In this document: positions 25,586-36,000 of the stretch, piece by piece | Layout of the letters: every line of letters starts with the position of its first letter | How positions within the stretch are numbered: position 1 is the stretch's first letter | From: Sulfuricurvum sp. | GTDB lineage: Bacteria > Campylobacterota > Campylobacteria > Campylobacterales > Sulfurimonadaceae | Reading direction: 5' to 3' | DNA: 58,119 bases | NCBI RefSeq assembly: GCF_028712165.1 | Contig: NZ_JAQTQR010000005.1 | Coordinates: forward strand, 1 to 58,119 | Notes under the pieces: model-generated | The model's input: the letters and a program-made list of their open reading frames with translations, nothing else | Databases searched by the model: none | What the model was told of the DNA's origin: nothing | Made by a program: the position numbers and the translations under genes

Positions 25586-25822
25586 TTAGAGGTTGTGTTC
25601 TTTTTTGTATTCGATGATCATCGCGTACGCTTCGTCTTTGAGCAACAATTTCTCTTTTTTGAGTTTTTCAAGCTCAAGATCGGTCATTGGAAGCTCTCCG
25701 TTTTCACCTTTGGCGATTTGAGTGTCAAGATCATTGTGTCGATCAAAAATTTTCAAAAAGTGGGCATTTGCCGCATCATTTTGTTTCATATGGGTGATAA
25801 CATCGCGGTATTCGTGCAACAT
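25586..25822 (-). CDS. DUF465 (YdcH-like) small helical protein
   Basis: A 78-residue charged helical hairpin. The start MLHEYRDVITHMKQ at 25822 is preferred because AAGGA lies six bases upstream; the frame could extend to 25861. The pattern FLKIFDRHNDLDTQIAKGE, then MTDLELEKLKKEKLLLKDE, is the DUF465 signature. Function in this family is not established. It lies downstream of dcd on the same strand, separated by 42 bases. Confidence 0.8.
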   Translation of the reverse strand: MLHEYRDVITHMKQNDAANAHFLKIFDRHNDLDTQIAKGENGELPMTDLELEKLKKEKLLLKDEAYAMIIEYKKEHNL

Positions 25823-25864
25823 TGTATGTCCTTGCGTGGAATTTTGCCGGAATTGTACCACTAG

Positions 25865-26425
25865 TTAATTTAAAATCCGTGGAAGCGTGATCCCTTCTTG
25901 TCCTTGATACTTTCCGCTTTTGTCTTTATAACTGGTTTCACACATTTCATCTCCTTGTAAAAAGAGTACTTGTGCAATCCCTTCGTTAGCATATATTTTA
26001 GCCGGGAGAGGAGTGGTATTTGAAATCTCGATCGTGATGTGCCCTTCAAATTCGGGTTCAAACGGAGTGACATTGACGATAATCCCGCAGCGGGCATAGG
26101 TTGATTTACCCAAACAGATCGCCAAGACGTCGCGAGGGATTTTAAAATACTCCACAGTTCGCGCTAGTGCGAACGAGTTTGGCGGTACGATACAGACATC
26201 ACCGACAAAGTCGACGACGTTCATGTCATCAAAATGTTTCGGATCGACAACTGTGGAGTTTAGATTGGTAAAAATCTTAAATTCATTCGTCACACGGATG
26301 TCATATCCGTAAGAGCTAAGTCCGTAACTGACGACACCCACACCCACTTGATCTTCGCAAAACGGGGAGATCATCCCCTCGTTTAATGCTTTTTCCCGTA
26401 TCCATCCATCACTTTTGAGACCCAT
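25865..26425 (-). CDS. dcd: dCTP deaminase
   Basis: Converts dCTP to dUTP, feeding dTMP synthesis. It has 186 residues with [14 protein letters not shown] at the start, [12 protein letters not shown] (about 37-48), [13 protein letters not shown] (about 99-111), [28 protein letters not shown] with the catalytic Glu, and a C-terminal tail ending QGITLPRIL-like. The second ATG (26425) is chosen because GGA sits seven bases before it and family members begin at MGLK; the other ATG is at 26431. It is divergent from accB across 73 bases. Confidence 0.93.
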   Translation of the reverse strand: MGLKSDGWIREKALNEGMISPFCEDQVGVGVVSYGLSSYGYDIRVTNEFKIFTNLNSTVVDPKHFDDMNVVDFVGDVCIVPPNSFALARTVEYFKIPRDVLAICLGKSTYARCGIIVNVTPFEPEFEGHITIEISNTTPLPAKIYANEGIAQVLFLQGDEMCETSYKDKSGKYQGQEGITLPRILN

Positions 26426-26498
26426 CTTCATATCCGTTGTTAATTTTATTTGTGGTAGTATAACACATCTATTACCCTACTTTTAGGAGCATTTTCCG

Positions 26499-26951
26499 AT
26501 GGATATGAAACAAATTAAAGCTCTTTTGCAAGAGTTTGATGCAAGTACTCTTTCAAAATTAAAAATAACTCAAGACGCTTTTTCGATTGAACTTGAAAAA
26601 AATATCGGTGCAGTCGCTGCACCTGTTATGGTCGCTGCACCTGTTGCAGCAGTGGCAGCCCCGGTAGCGGCAGCAGTTGAATCTTCAGCCCCTGCGGCTG
26701 TTGTTCCCTCAGGTGATATGATCCTTTCTCCGATGGTAGGGACATTTTATTCGGCTCCGTCACCCGATTCGGCTCCATTTGTAAAAGTGGGTGATCGCGT
26801 TAAAAAAGGGCAGGTGATCGCAGTGTTGGAAGCGATGAAAATCATGAATGAACTTGAGGCGGAATTTGATTGTAAGATTCTCAGTGTTCTTGTCTCTGAC
26901 TCTCAGGCTGTCGAGTATGATATGCCACTTTTTGCGGTTGAGAAGCTTTAA
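26499..26951 (+). CDS. accB: Biotin carboxyl carrier protein of acetyl-CoA carboxylase
   Basis: Carries biotin between AccC and the carboxyltransferase in the first step of fatty acid synthesis. It has 150 residues: a short N-terminal helix, an Ala/Pro/Val-rich swinging linker (about 38-70), and a biotinyl domain with EAMKIMNE, where Lys114 is the biotinylation site. AGGAG lies nine bases before the ATG. accC follows two bases after the stop, the usual accBC operon. Confidence 0.95.
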   Translation: MDMKQIKALLQEFDASTLSKLKITQDAFSIELEKNIGAVAAPVMVAAPVAAVAAPVAAAVESSAPAAVVPSGDMILSPMVGTFYSAPSPDSAPFVKVGDRVKKGQVIAVLEAMKIMNELEAEFDCKILSVLVSDSQAVEYDMPLFAVEKL

Positions 26952-26953
26952 TT

Positions 26954-28294
26954 ATGGCGGAAATTAAACGTATTTTAGTCGCTAATCGGGGCGAAATTGC
27001 GCTACGCGCCATCCGAACGATTAAGGAAATGGGCAAAGAAGCGGTTGCAGTTTATTCGACTGCCGATAAAGATGCTTCTTATCTGAAACTTGCCGATGCA
27101 GCTATTTGTATCGGTGCGGCTCCGAGTTCTCAGAGCTACCTTAATATCCCCTCTATAATCGCGGCATGTGAAATCAGCGGATGTGATGCGGTATTTCCCG
27201 GTTATGGTTTTTTGAGTGAAAATCAGCATTTTGTTGAGATTTGTACCCATCACGGGATCAAATTTATCGGACCGACTCCTGAAGTTATGGTGATGATGTC
27301 GGATAAATCCAAAGCCAAAGATGTAATGATCGCAGCAGGTGTTCCTGTTGTTCCGGGTTCAGACGGCGCTATCAAAGACATTGCGGAAGCAAAGGTACGC
27401 GCCAAAGAGGTCGGTTATCCGGTTATTCTCAAAGCGGCTGCCGGCGGCGGCGGACGCGGGATGCGTGTCGTCGAAGATGAGAGTTATATTGAAAATGCTT
27501 TTTTGGCGGCGGAAGCGGAAGCAATCGGTGCATTCGGTGACGGGACGATTTATATGGAGAAATTCATCAAAAATCCTCGTCATATTGAAGTGCAGGTAAT
27601 TGCAGATTCTCATGGGAATGTCTTGCATATCGGTGAACGTGATTGTTCGATGCAGCGTCGTCACCAAAAGTTGATCGAAGAGTCTCCTGCGGTGGCATTA
27701 ACTCCTGAAATCCGTGCAGAATTGCATGCTTCAGCGGTTCGTGCGACTAAATACATCAAGTACGAAGGGGCAGGGACGTTTGAGTATCTGCTCGATGCGG
27801 ATAAAAAATTCTATTTTATGGAAATGAATACCCGTCTTCAAGTTGAACACACTGTTTCTGAAATGGTAAGCGGTTTGGATCTAATCGAGATGATGATTCG
27901 TGTTGCAGAGGGGGAAGCCCTTCCTCCGCAAGAGAGCGTTGTACTCAGCGGTCACTCAATCGAGTGCCGTATTACGGCAGAAGATCCGATCAAATTTTTA
28001 CCGTGTCCCGGGAAAATCACTCAGTGGATCTCTCCTGGCGGGAGAAATGTTCGTGTGGATACGCATGCTCATGGGGGTTATATCGTTCCACCGACGTATG
28101 ATTCGATGATTGGAAAACTGATTGTGTACGGAACAGACCGCAATGATGCGATTGCCAGAATGCATCGGGCATTGAGTGAATTTACGATTACGGGTATTAA
28201 AACCACAATCCCTTTTCACCTAAAAATGATGCAAAATCCTGATTTTATCAATAACAACTTTGATACTAAATACCTCGAAAATTACAGTGGCTGA
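26954..28294 (+). CDS. accC: Biotin carboxylase subunit of acetyl-CoA carboxylase
   Basis: ATP-dependent carboxylation of the biotin on AccB. At 446 residues it is full length. KRILVANRGEIALRAIRT (about 5-22) opens the N-terminal domain, KAAAGGGGRGMRVV (about 158-171) is the ATP-grasp Gly-rich loop, and ERDCSMQRRHQKLIEESP and MEMNTRLQVEHTVSE carry metal- and bicarbonate-binding residues. The 236 bases after it are AT-rich, hold no gene, and probably contain the chemoreceptor promoter. Confidence 0.96.
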   Translation: MAEIKRILVANRGEIALRAIRTIKEMGKEAVAVYSTADKDASYLKLADAAICIGAAPSSQSYLNIPSIIAACEISGCDAVFPGYGFLSENQHFVEICTHHGIKFIGPTPEVMVMMSDKSKAKDVMIAAGVPVVPGSDGAIKDIAEAKVRAKEVGYPVILKAAAGGGGRGMRVVEDESYIENAFLAAEAEAIGAFGDGTIYMEKFIKNPRHIEVQVIADSHGNVLHIGERDCSMQRRHQKLIEESPAVALTPEIRAELHASAVRATKYIKYEGAGTFEYLLDADKKFYFMEMNTRLQVEHTVSEMVSGLDLIEMMIRVAEGEALPPQESVVLSGHSIECRITAEDPIKFLPCPGKITQWISPGGRNVRVDTHAHGGYIVPPTYDSMIGKLIVYGTDRNDAIARMHRALSEFTITGIKTTIPFHLKMMQNPDFINNNFDTKYLENYSG

Positions 28295-28530
28295 TTGCCG
28301 CTGTATAATCTAGAAATCATCCTCAATTTTTTTACTCTACAAACCTTCTTTATAACAATATACTACTAAAAGTATTTCTTATAAACATATATATCCTGTT
28401 TTTTTACATTTTACATTACTTAGCTACTTTTTACACAAATTTTACGTCAAATTTACGTTATATTATTATGATCTGTTTATAAACAACATTCCTAATATAT
28501 CGGGAAAATATTATTTAGAAGAGGGATACC

Positions 28531-30663
28531 GTGAATAATCTTAGCATTGCACAAAAGGTACATGTTCCGTTAATCGCATCGATTATCATCGGGTTTGTGA
28601 TCGTCTTGATCAATTATTGGCTATCGGTGGATCAATTGCGCTCCGACGTTTATACCGCGCAATCTAAGGAGATGACAACGGCATTTGATGAAGCCATTGA
28701 ATCAAAAAAGAATGTCGGAATTACAAATGCCATCGGCATTTCCAAAAACAGTGCCATCGTTAACGGTTTGGCAAGCGGTGATCGTGAGTCAACGCTTAAA
28801 AGTTTAAAATCTCTATCCAATGAGTACAAAGAAAATACGAAATTCGGCAATATTAAGATTCATGTGCACGATAAAGATGTGCATAGCTTTCTTCGGGTTT
28901 GGAAGCCGGAAAAATACGGTGATGATCTTTCTGGGTTTCGTAAAACCATTCTTGCGGTAAAAGAGAGCCGCAAGCCTCTTGTAGCTATTGAAATGGGTGT
29001 TGCAGGTTTGGAATTGAGAGGAATAGCACCGATTGTTTCCGGTGCTGAATATTTGGGTTCTGTTGAGTTTATGCAGGGGCTCAATTCGATAGTAAAAGAT
29101 ATGCAGCAAAATTATTCAGCTGCCCTGATCGTAGCAGTTGATAACGGCTATTTGGATGTTGCGAAAGAATTAAAAGATGCTCCAAAAGTAGGGGACAAGT
29201 ATACACTGGCACTCAAAGAGAACACCATTGATAAAGATTTTTTTAAAGAGTTGGTCAAGGCATCGTTTGATCCCCAAAAAGGATCTTTCAAAACCGAACA
29301 TTATTTTGTAACTCCAATTGCGATTAGAGATTTTTCGAAAGCTGTAGTCGGATATGCATTTGTCGGAGAAAAGCTGGATGCTGTTGAGATGATGATTAGC
29401 CAGTCGGAAAATTCATTGTTACGACAAGTCGTGATTATGTCTGCCATGGATATCGTCATCTTGATATTATTGATCATTATAGTGCGCCGGGCAGTAACCG
29501 AACCGATCAAAAATCTTGATCATATTGCACAAGAACTGGCGAGTGGCGATGCCGATTTGAGTAAACGGCTCCGTATTTCATCCAAAGACGAAATCGGAAA
29601 AGCAGCCGAGAGCTTTAATATCTTTATTGAGAAAGTAGAAAAAATTGCCCTTGAAGCGCAGGAGAAAGCACAAGAAGCATCTTCCGCGAAAGCTAAGACA
29701 GAAGAACAAAATCGTAAAAATGAAATTTCTTTGTCGCTTGCGCATGGGATGATTGGCGGAACAATCGATAATGCGGGAAATTTGCGCAATTCTCTTGAGA
29801 GTAACATCCAAAACTTGCATCAAGTGAATGACCTGAATGCTGAAACCGGAAAAGTTGTTGATCAAGTTAATGTACAAACGGATGAAATTATGAGCAGTAT
29901 GACTAATATTACTGAAATGATTAATGATTCCCGCAGCAACTCGGAACAGCTAAACCACAATGTGAGCGAGATTTCAAATGTCATTACGCTGATTAAAGAT
30001 ATCTCGGATCAAACAAATCTGTTAGCGCTCAACGCGGCTATTGAAGCGGCACGAGCCGGAGAACACGGGCGTGGGTTTGCCGTGGTTGCCGATGAAGTAC
30101 GTAAATTGGCAGAGCGGACACAGAAAGCGACCAGTGAAGTGGAAGCCAACATCAGTGTATTGAAACAAAATTCGGTCGGCATGCTCGAAAACAGTGAACG
30201 TGTTGAAGAATACGCAGTTGATTCAACACGTCGTCTGGATGAATTCAAGCAAGTTATGGCGCATTTGATCAATAACGTTGAAAAGATAAAAGAAGACAGT
30301 CAGGCCATCAGTCATGAAATTTTTACCAATATGGCAAAAATAGATCATATGATTTTTAAAGCACGTGCGTATGAGGCTGGATTTGAAGGGAAAGTGGAGC
30401 AGGGGAGTGCATTTAGTGACCACCATGCCTGCGCCCTTGGGCATTGGTACGAACAAGGGGACGGTAAAACCGTCTTCGGACAATTACCTGCGTACGGAAA
30501 ACTGTTAGAACCGCATAAAAAAGTGCATGACGAGATTCGAAAAGCGATGGAATTGCTGAAAAAAGATCCGGTTGCTAACGATAAAGAGATTATCGGATGT
30601 TTTAGAGCGGCGGAAGAGGCAAGTAAAGAGCTCTTTGTTATTTTATCTGAGATGGTGAGATAA
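28531..30663 (+). CDS. Methyl-accepting chemotaxis protein with double-Cache sensor and C-terminal zinc-binding (CZB) domain
   Basis: A 710-residue chemoreceptor starting at GTG, with AGAGGG nearby. The first membrane helix is at about 12-30 and a periplasmic dCache-like sensor spans about 35-295 ([19 protein letters not shown] is typical). The second helix at about 298-318 leads into a HAMP and a signalling domain whose tip reads [20 protein letters not shown]. The C-terminal 90 residues contain [16 protein letters not shown] and a later His, the CZB zinc motif, which in other receptors senses zinc or oxidants such as HOCl. No che genes are nearby. Confidence 0.9.
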   Translation: MNNLSIAQKVHVPLIASIIIGFVIVLINYWLSVDQLRSDVYTAQSKEMTTAFDEAIESKKNVGITNAIGISKNSAIVNGLASGDRESTLKSLKSLSNEYKENTKFGNIKIHVHDKDVHSFLRVWKPEKYGDDLSGFRKTILAVKESRKPLVAIEMGVAGLELRGIAPIVSGAEYLGSVEFMQGLNSIVKDMQQNYSAALIVAVDNGYLDVAKELKDAPKVGDKYTLALKENTIDKDFFKELVKASFDPQKGSFKTEHYFVTPIAIRDFSKAVVGYAFVGEKLDAVEMMISQSENSLLRQVVIMSAMDIVILILLIIIVRRAVTEPIKNLDHIAQELASGDADLSKRLRISSKDEIGKAAESFNIFIEKVEKIALEAQEKAQEASSAKAKTEEQNRKNEISLSLAHGMIGGTIDNAGNLRNSLESNIQNLHQVNDLNAETGKVVDQVNVQTDEIMSSMTNITEMINDSRSNSEQLNHNVSEISNVITLIKDISDQTNLLALNAAIEAARAGEHGRGFAVVADEVRKLAERTQKATSEVEANISVLKQNSVGMLENSERVEEYAVDSTRRLDEFKQVMAHLINNVEKIKEDSQAISHEIFTNMAKIDHMIFKARAYEAGFEGKVEQGSAFSDHHACALGHWYEQGDGKTVFGQLPAYGKLLEPHKKVHDEIRKAMELLKKDPVANDKEIIGCFRAAEEASKELFVILSEMVR

Positions 30664-30693
30664 TAGAAATCTAAATGCGAGGAACGGCGTTAA

Positions 30694-30715
30694 CCTTCCT
30701 TTTTATTGAGGAAGG
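30694..30715. terminator. Bidirectional hairpin between chemoreceptor and SurA-like genes
   Basis: CCTTCCT (30694-30700) pairs with AGGAAGG (30709-30715) around an eight-base loop. It lies between the convergent chemoreceptor and SurA-like genes and overlaps the last codons of the latter. It could serve both strands, but there is no long T-run outside the stem. Confidence 0.45.
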
Positions 30716-31539
30716 CGAAGCACTTTGATATCGGCACTGAGGCGTAAGCGGGTAAAATAATCGTTTAACACTTGATTGCGTTTTTCCCCCATGATCGAAT
30801 TATCAATCTGAGGTCGTACCGAATCCAGGTTTTCAGTAATGACATTTTGTTTATCGCGCATGTAGAAGCTCATAAAACCGTTCTTACCGTTAGGAAGGAT
30901 GGGGCCGAAGCTCCCGTTAGGGATTTTGTTGAGAATCTGTGCGAGTTGAGGATTGATCCCTTTGTAAGGGATGTTTTCTTCTTTTGATTTGATATTTTGG
31001 ACATTGCGCATCGGATCCGCTATTTTTTCGGCTAATGCTTCTTGTGAGGATGCTATGTACGTGGTGACGTCAAAACTCTCAGGACGTGAAAACTCATCCA
31101 TATGGAGCTGATAATATTCGGCTTCTTCATCAGCGGTCGGCTGTCCCATTTTAGAAAACGCAATGGCACTGTATAATTTTTGCCCTTTGATACTCTCTTC
31201 GACTCTGGCTCTAAGATCTTTTTCGTTTAATCCGCGAACCGTTTGCATTGCGCTGATCAATTGATCGACGGTCAGTTTGTTTTGAGCAGCCATCCGACCA
31301 AGCTCTTCTTGTACTTCGGCAGACGAGACGGTAATTTTTTTCTCTTCCGCCTCAAGTTGCTCCAACTTTTTGCGGATCAGCGTATCGGAACTGGTTTGTG
31401 CATCGGTTCCGCTTTGTTTCATCTCCTGCTGGACTTCATAGAGGGTAATGGGATTGTTTTTGACTAATACGGCAACACCCCCGATAGGGGCACTCCATAA
31501 GAATGTGGCCAATAAAGCAGAAAGGGTTAGCGATCGCAT
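30703..31539 (-). CDS. SurA-like periplasmic peptidyl-prolyl isomerase/chaperone
   Basis: A 278-residue protein with an N-terminal signal peptide (about 1-22, RSLTLSALLATFLWSAPIG). A SurA_N-like chaperone region follows (VAVLVKNNPITLYEVQQEM, then the EEKKITVSSAEVQEELGRM region). The second half (about 150-255) resembles a PpiC rotamase domain, but the conserved core is degenerate, so chaperone activity is better supported than isomerase activity. It probably helps outer-membrane proteins cross the periplasm. AAGGAG precedes the ATG. Divergent from gltX. Confidence 0.75.
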   Translation of the reverse strand: MRSLTLSALLATFLWSAPIGGVAVLVKNNPITLYEVQQEMKQSGTDAQTSSDTLIRKKLEQLEAEEKKITVSSAEVQEELGRMAAQNKLTVDQLISAMQTVRGLNEKDLRARVEESIKGQKLYSAIAFSKMGQPTADEEAEYYQLHMDEFSRPESFDVTTYIASSQEALAEKIADPMRNVQNIKSKEENIPYKGINPQLAQILNKIPNGSFGPILPNGKNGFMSFYMRDKQNVITENLDSVRPQIDNSIMGEKRNQVLNDYFTRLRLSADIKVLRLPQ

Positions 31540-31629
31540 CGAAGCTCCTTGTAAAAGTCTCCTATTTTACCCGCTTTTAACATAGCCTTAACTAAAATTG
31601 CGCAATTGCATCCAAAAAGGATTTACAAC

Positions 31630-33012
31630 ATGGTAGTCACCAGATTTGCCCCAAGCCCGACGGGGTATTTACATATCGGCGGTTTGCGCACCGCACTGCT
31701 GAGTTATCTTTGGGCGCGCCGTAACGGCGGAAAATTTTTGCTTCGAATCGAGGATACCGATTTCAGCCGTAACGATGAAGCTGCGGCTCTCGCAATCGTC
31801 GAAGCGTTTAAATGGGTCGGATTGGAACATGACGGGACAATTGAGTATCAATCAAACCGTTTGCCGATTTACCAAGAGTACGCTCAAAAATTGCTCGATT
31901 CGGGAAAAGCGTACAAATGTTATATGTCCAAAGAAGAACTCGAAGCGCTTCGCGAAGAGCAAACGGCTCGTAAAGAACGCCCGAAATACGATAATCGATA
32001 TCGCGATTTTACAGGGACTCCTCCTGAAGGACGCGAAGCGGTTATCCGAATCAAAGCGCCGTTAGAGGGATCAATTACGGTACATGACGGTGTCAAAGGG
32101 GACGTTGTCTTCAACGTTGCCGATATCTTGGATGATTTTATTATCGCCCGTGCCGACGGCACACCGACGTATAACTTCGTAGTAGCGGTTGATGATGCAC
32201 TTATGGGGGTTACGGATGTTATTCGAGGAGACGATCACCTCTCTAATACTCCGAAACAAATCGTTGTCTATCAAGCACTCGGATTTCCGATACCGAAGTT
32301 TTTCCATGTACCGATGATCCATAATCACGAAGGGAAGAAACTTTCCAAACGTGACGGTGCAACGGATGTCATGGCGTACAAAACGCTTGGGTATACTCCT
32401 GAAGCACTGCTCAACTTCTTGGTACGTTTGGGTTGGAGTCACGGGGATCAGGAAATATTCTCAATGAAAGAGATGTTGGAGCTTTTCGATCCGAGCGATA
32501 TCAACCGTTCCGCGTCAGTGTATAACGTCGAGAAACTTGATTGGCTCAACAGCCACTATATCAAAAATACACCGAATGAAAAATTGTGTGAGCTTCTCGA
32601 ATTCCATGGTGTTGTCTTGATCAGTCATGACAAACGCGAAATTATCCTCGACGCGATCAAAGAGCGTGCGAAAACACTTGTGGAAATGGCGACTTTAATT
32701 ACTGAGATGTTGACCCGTCCTGCAGTATTTGATGAAGCGGCACTTAAAAAAGGGTACAAAGAAGAGAGTAAAGCAATCTTGGAAGCCTTTGCGGAAGCAC
32801 TTAAAAATGCTACAGAACTCCATCTTCCGAGTGATTATCATCATGTGATGGAAGAGGTTGTTACCAAACTTGAAATCGGATTCGGGAAAATCGGTCAACC
32901 GCTCAGAATTGCCCTTATGGGAAAACTTTCGGGACCGGGGCTTGATAGTGTTATGGCCATTATCGGAGTAGAAGAGACGTTGGCTCGGATCGATGCACTG
33001 TTAAATCACTAG
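31630..33012 (+). CDS. gltX: Glutamyl-tRNA synthetase
   Basis: Class I synthetase of 460 residues that charges tRNA with glutamate. The ATG at 31630 is chosen over an upstream TTG (31606) because AAGGA lies nine bases upstream and MVVTRFAPSPTGYLHIGG is the family's N-terminus. HIGG is the HIGH motif and KLSKRDGAT (about 236-244) is the KMSKS-like motif. Campylobacterota often carry two GltX paralogues, one charging tRNA-Gln for amidation; which one this is cannot be told here. It is followed by a strong terminator. Confidence 0.94.
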   Translation: MVVTRFAPSPTGYLHIGGLRTALLSYLWARRNGGKFLLRIEDTDFSRNDEAAALAIVEAFKWVGLEHDGTIEYQSNRLPIYQEYAQKLLDSGKAYKCYMSKEELEALREEQTARKERPKYDNRYRDFTGTPPEGREAVIRIKAPLEGSITVHDGVKGDVVFNVADILDDFIIARADGTPTYNFVVAVDDALMGVTDVIRGDDHLSNTPKQIVVYQALGFPIPKFFHVPMIHNHEGKKLSKRDGATDVMAYKTLGYTPEALLNFLVRLGWSHGDQEIFSMKEMLELFDPSDINRSASVYNVEKLDWLNSHYIKNTPNEKLCELLEFHGVVLISHDKREIILDAIKERAKTLVEMATLITEMLTRPAVFDEAALKKGYKEESKAILEAFAEALKNATELHLPSDYHHVMEEVVTKLEIGFGKIGQPLRIALMGKLSGPGLDSVMAIIGVEETLARIDALLNH

Positions 33013-33024
33013 TATCTAATCTTT

Positions 33025-33057
33025 GAAAGGGAGGGATTCAACCCCCTCTTTTTATTT
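33025..33057 (+). terminator. Rho-independent terminator of gltX
   Basis: AAAGGGAGGG pairs with CCCCCTCTTT around ATTCAA, with one mismatch and one wobble, followed by further T residues. It begins 13 bases after the gltX stop and ends just before the convergent restriction-modification gene. Confidence 0.75.
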
Positions 33058-33067
33058 CAAAAATTTC

Positions 33068-36000
33068 TTACAAATATTTTTTTAAAACTGCTTCTTTTTG
33101 TTTTGGAATCTCTGCAATTTGAGTCTCCAAAAGAGCTATTTGCGTTTCAATCTTTTCTATTTCAGAAACAATTTTTTGCTGTTCGGAAAGAGGTGGAAGT
33201 GGGACTTTAATATTGGATAATAAAGTTTGATTTAAACTTTTAATATTTGAGCCTGAGCTGTCTGTTACGATTTTATTTCTTACTAAATCTGTTTTCAAAT
33301 AATAGCAAAGAAATTTTGCGTTGACATCTTCGGTTTGAACACGAACCCTAATAGTAAAACCTGAAAATGATGTTTTTGTTTTTACATCATCAATAAATAA
33401 AAATCTACCGACTAAATTAGAGGATCCATTAGATCTAACAACTAATATGTCATTTTTCTTTAATAAATAATCATCAGATATATTACCATCAATTTGGATT
33501 TTTTCTAATATGTCTAAATCAGGTGAAAATCTGTTTTGAAAATCACTAACCCCGACAATATTTATTGACTCACCTAAACTATTTCTTGAGTAATTAAGAC
33601 CATTTTTAAAATCTGAAATTGAACCTAAATTCATTTTTTGGTAATTAAGATTTATAAAAAATGTAGATATATTATTTTTTAAACCGTAAACTTCGTCTTT
33701 CGCATTTTTCTCTTTTACTTCTAAAGTTTTTATTTCGGAAACTATTTTTTTTTGAATATCGGAAGATGGGAGGGGGATTTTGATTTTGGAAATATCTTCT
33801 GCATATACATGTGGCTGTGCTTGCCCTCGTTGCAAACCATATATTTCTTTTTGAATTGATTTTAGAAATTCATAGATCAACTTAGTTGATATTTTTTTTT
33901 CGTCTTTAGAAATAACGGTATTGCAATCTGATGCAAAAATTGGTTTATCAAAATAATTTACGAAGCCAGAATATGCACCTGATGCACTAATTGTTATGAT
34001 ATTTCCATCACGGTTAGATTCATTATGAAAATAAGCTGGTTCTTGTCCTCCCGCAACTACGGGGATATGCCCATCTTTTGTTTTTTCCTTTGTTATGGAA
34101 GTTCCTTTTCTTATTTCAGAAATTTCAGCAAGAGAAATAATTTGTTGGCTATTCCAAAGTTTTTCAAAGTTTAGTTTTTTTTTAACCGAAAGCGAAATAT
34201 TTTTTTCAAATTCCACACGGTCAAACGTGAGCATATCTACTAAATGATGACGACTTACATTATTTATCATCGTCTTATCTATCGGAGTATCAAAATCTCC
34301 CTCGAACGCTTTGTAGATATAAGTACTTGCTTTGGTTGGATTATCAAAAACATTAGAGTCAAAGAGTTGCGTGCATTCATCTATGCTTTTGCCTCTTTGT
34401 ATCGGATGAATCCCTTCGCTTCCTCTGCGGTTACTAAATTCATAACCTAAGAAGCGTTTTTCTGCATCTTTTTCACCACTTTTTATCAGTACTACTTTTT
34501 GTGGGTAGGTAAGAATGAAATAGTAGAGTTTTTCAGCTTCTCGTTCTAATAATAGATTCCAAAACTCTTTGTCATTTTTAACTTTTAGTTTTTTGCGATA
34601 TTCGGTATAAATATCATGTTTAGCTATATTTTCATTTGGCTCGCATTTAAGCATAGATATATAGTCATCAAATGAAATATTTTCCCAAACATGATTTACA
34701 TATTTAGTTATAGGTTTTTCAATACCACCCAGTGTAACATCTTGATATACGTTAAAAAACTTTTCGATAGCTATTCTGAGATTGATACTGTCATAGTTAT
34801 TTCTTCTTCGCATAAATAAAGTGACAGTATTGGTTCCTGTTGCCATAAAAGTATTAGACCCGAGTTCTGCAATGCCTACAATTTCAAAATACTGTAAGAT
34901 TATTTCTCTAGTTTTAGCATAAATCCCAGTATTACTCAAAATTGAACTCGGCAATATCACACCAGCCACACCACCGTCTTTCAAGAGTTGCTTGGTTCGC
35001 TCAACAAATAAGCACTCAATTTCTGAGCTATTGTCGGTGAGTTTATCATATAGCTCAAAATCATTCTCTCTGTAGTATTCGCGTGATGTGTTTTTAAATG
35101 CAGATACTGAATAAGGGGGATTTGAAACCAATATTTCAAATTGTTTGTTTTCTTGGGAGAAGTCTTTGTCCGTTTCGTTTAATTTGCCTTTGTAATCTCT
35201 GTGTTTGAAATTGGATAATCCATCAGAATGAATCACGTTTGCCAGTCCATCTCCATGTAGATAACAACCAACTTTCCCAACTTTTACTAATCGGTAATCT
35301 TTTTCTACACCATAGACATATTGTGATGCCCAATCAAAATGTCTAATCTTGGAAACATCAATAAAACTTTTTGCTTCTGATTTGAGTTTAGTTGTATCTA
35401 TTTTTAAAAGTAATCGCTGAATTTCGTGCATACTCTCAGTGAGAAAATGTCCACTTCCTGCGGCATAATCTATGATAAAAGGGAGTAAATCATCTTTTTT
35501 ACCGGATTTCAATTTCTCTTCTACCATTTTGTCAATCGGTAAACTTTTTATAATAAATTGCGCAATAGGAACAGGTGTAAAAAATTGTCCAGACTCTTGT
35601 TTGAGTCCGGTTGTTAAAAGTAATTCAAAGAAATCAGATAGATACTGTTGTTTTTGAGTATAGCGGATTTTGAACCCTTGTAATAGTTCCACTACTTCTT
35701 TGACAACTTTTGCATTTTCTAAAAATGATTTTTGATCATAAACTTCTTTGATAGCAAATTCATTATTTTTTTCTAAACGTAGTCTTGCAATCTCAGTTTT
35801 AAGTGATTTTTTTAGTTGTTCATCTCCACCAAAGAGTGATGCATACTTTGAATCGAAATCTTCATCTGAAAAGTCTGTTACACTTTTATCTAAAAAATCT
35901 TTCATTCCATTTTTATATAAATCAGTTAACCGAAGCTGAAAAGAAACATTATCATCTTTCCCTTCAATCCATTGAAAATCTAACTCTTCATCTGTATCAT

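Noticed and set aside
28295-28530. Possible small gene or RNA between accC and the chemoreceptor
   Set aside because: The stretch is AT-rich with short imperfect repeats (TTTTACGTCAAATTTACGT), but no frame with a ribosome site and no stable hairpin was found; it is most likely the chemoreceptor promoter region.
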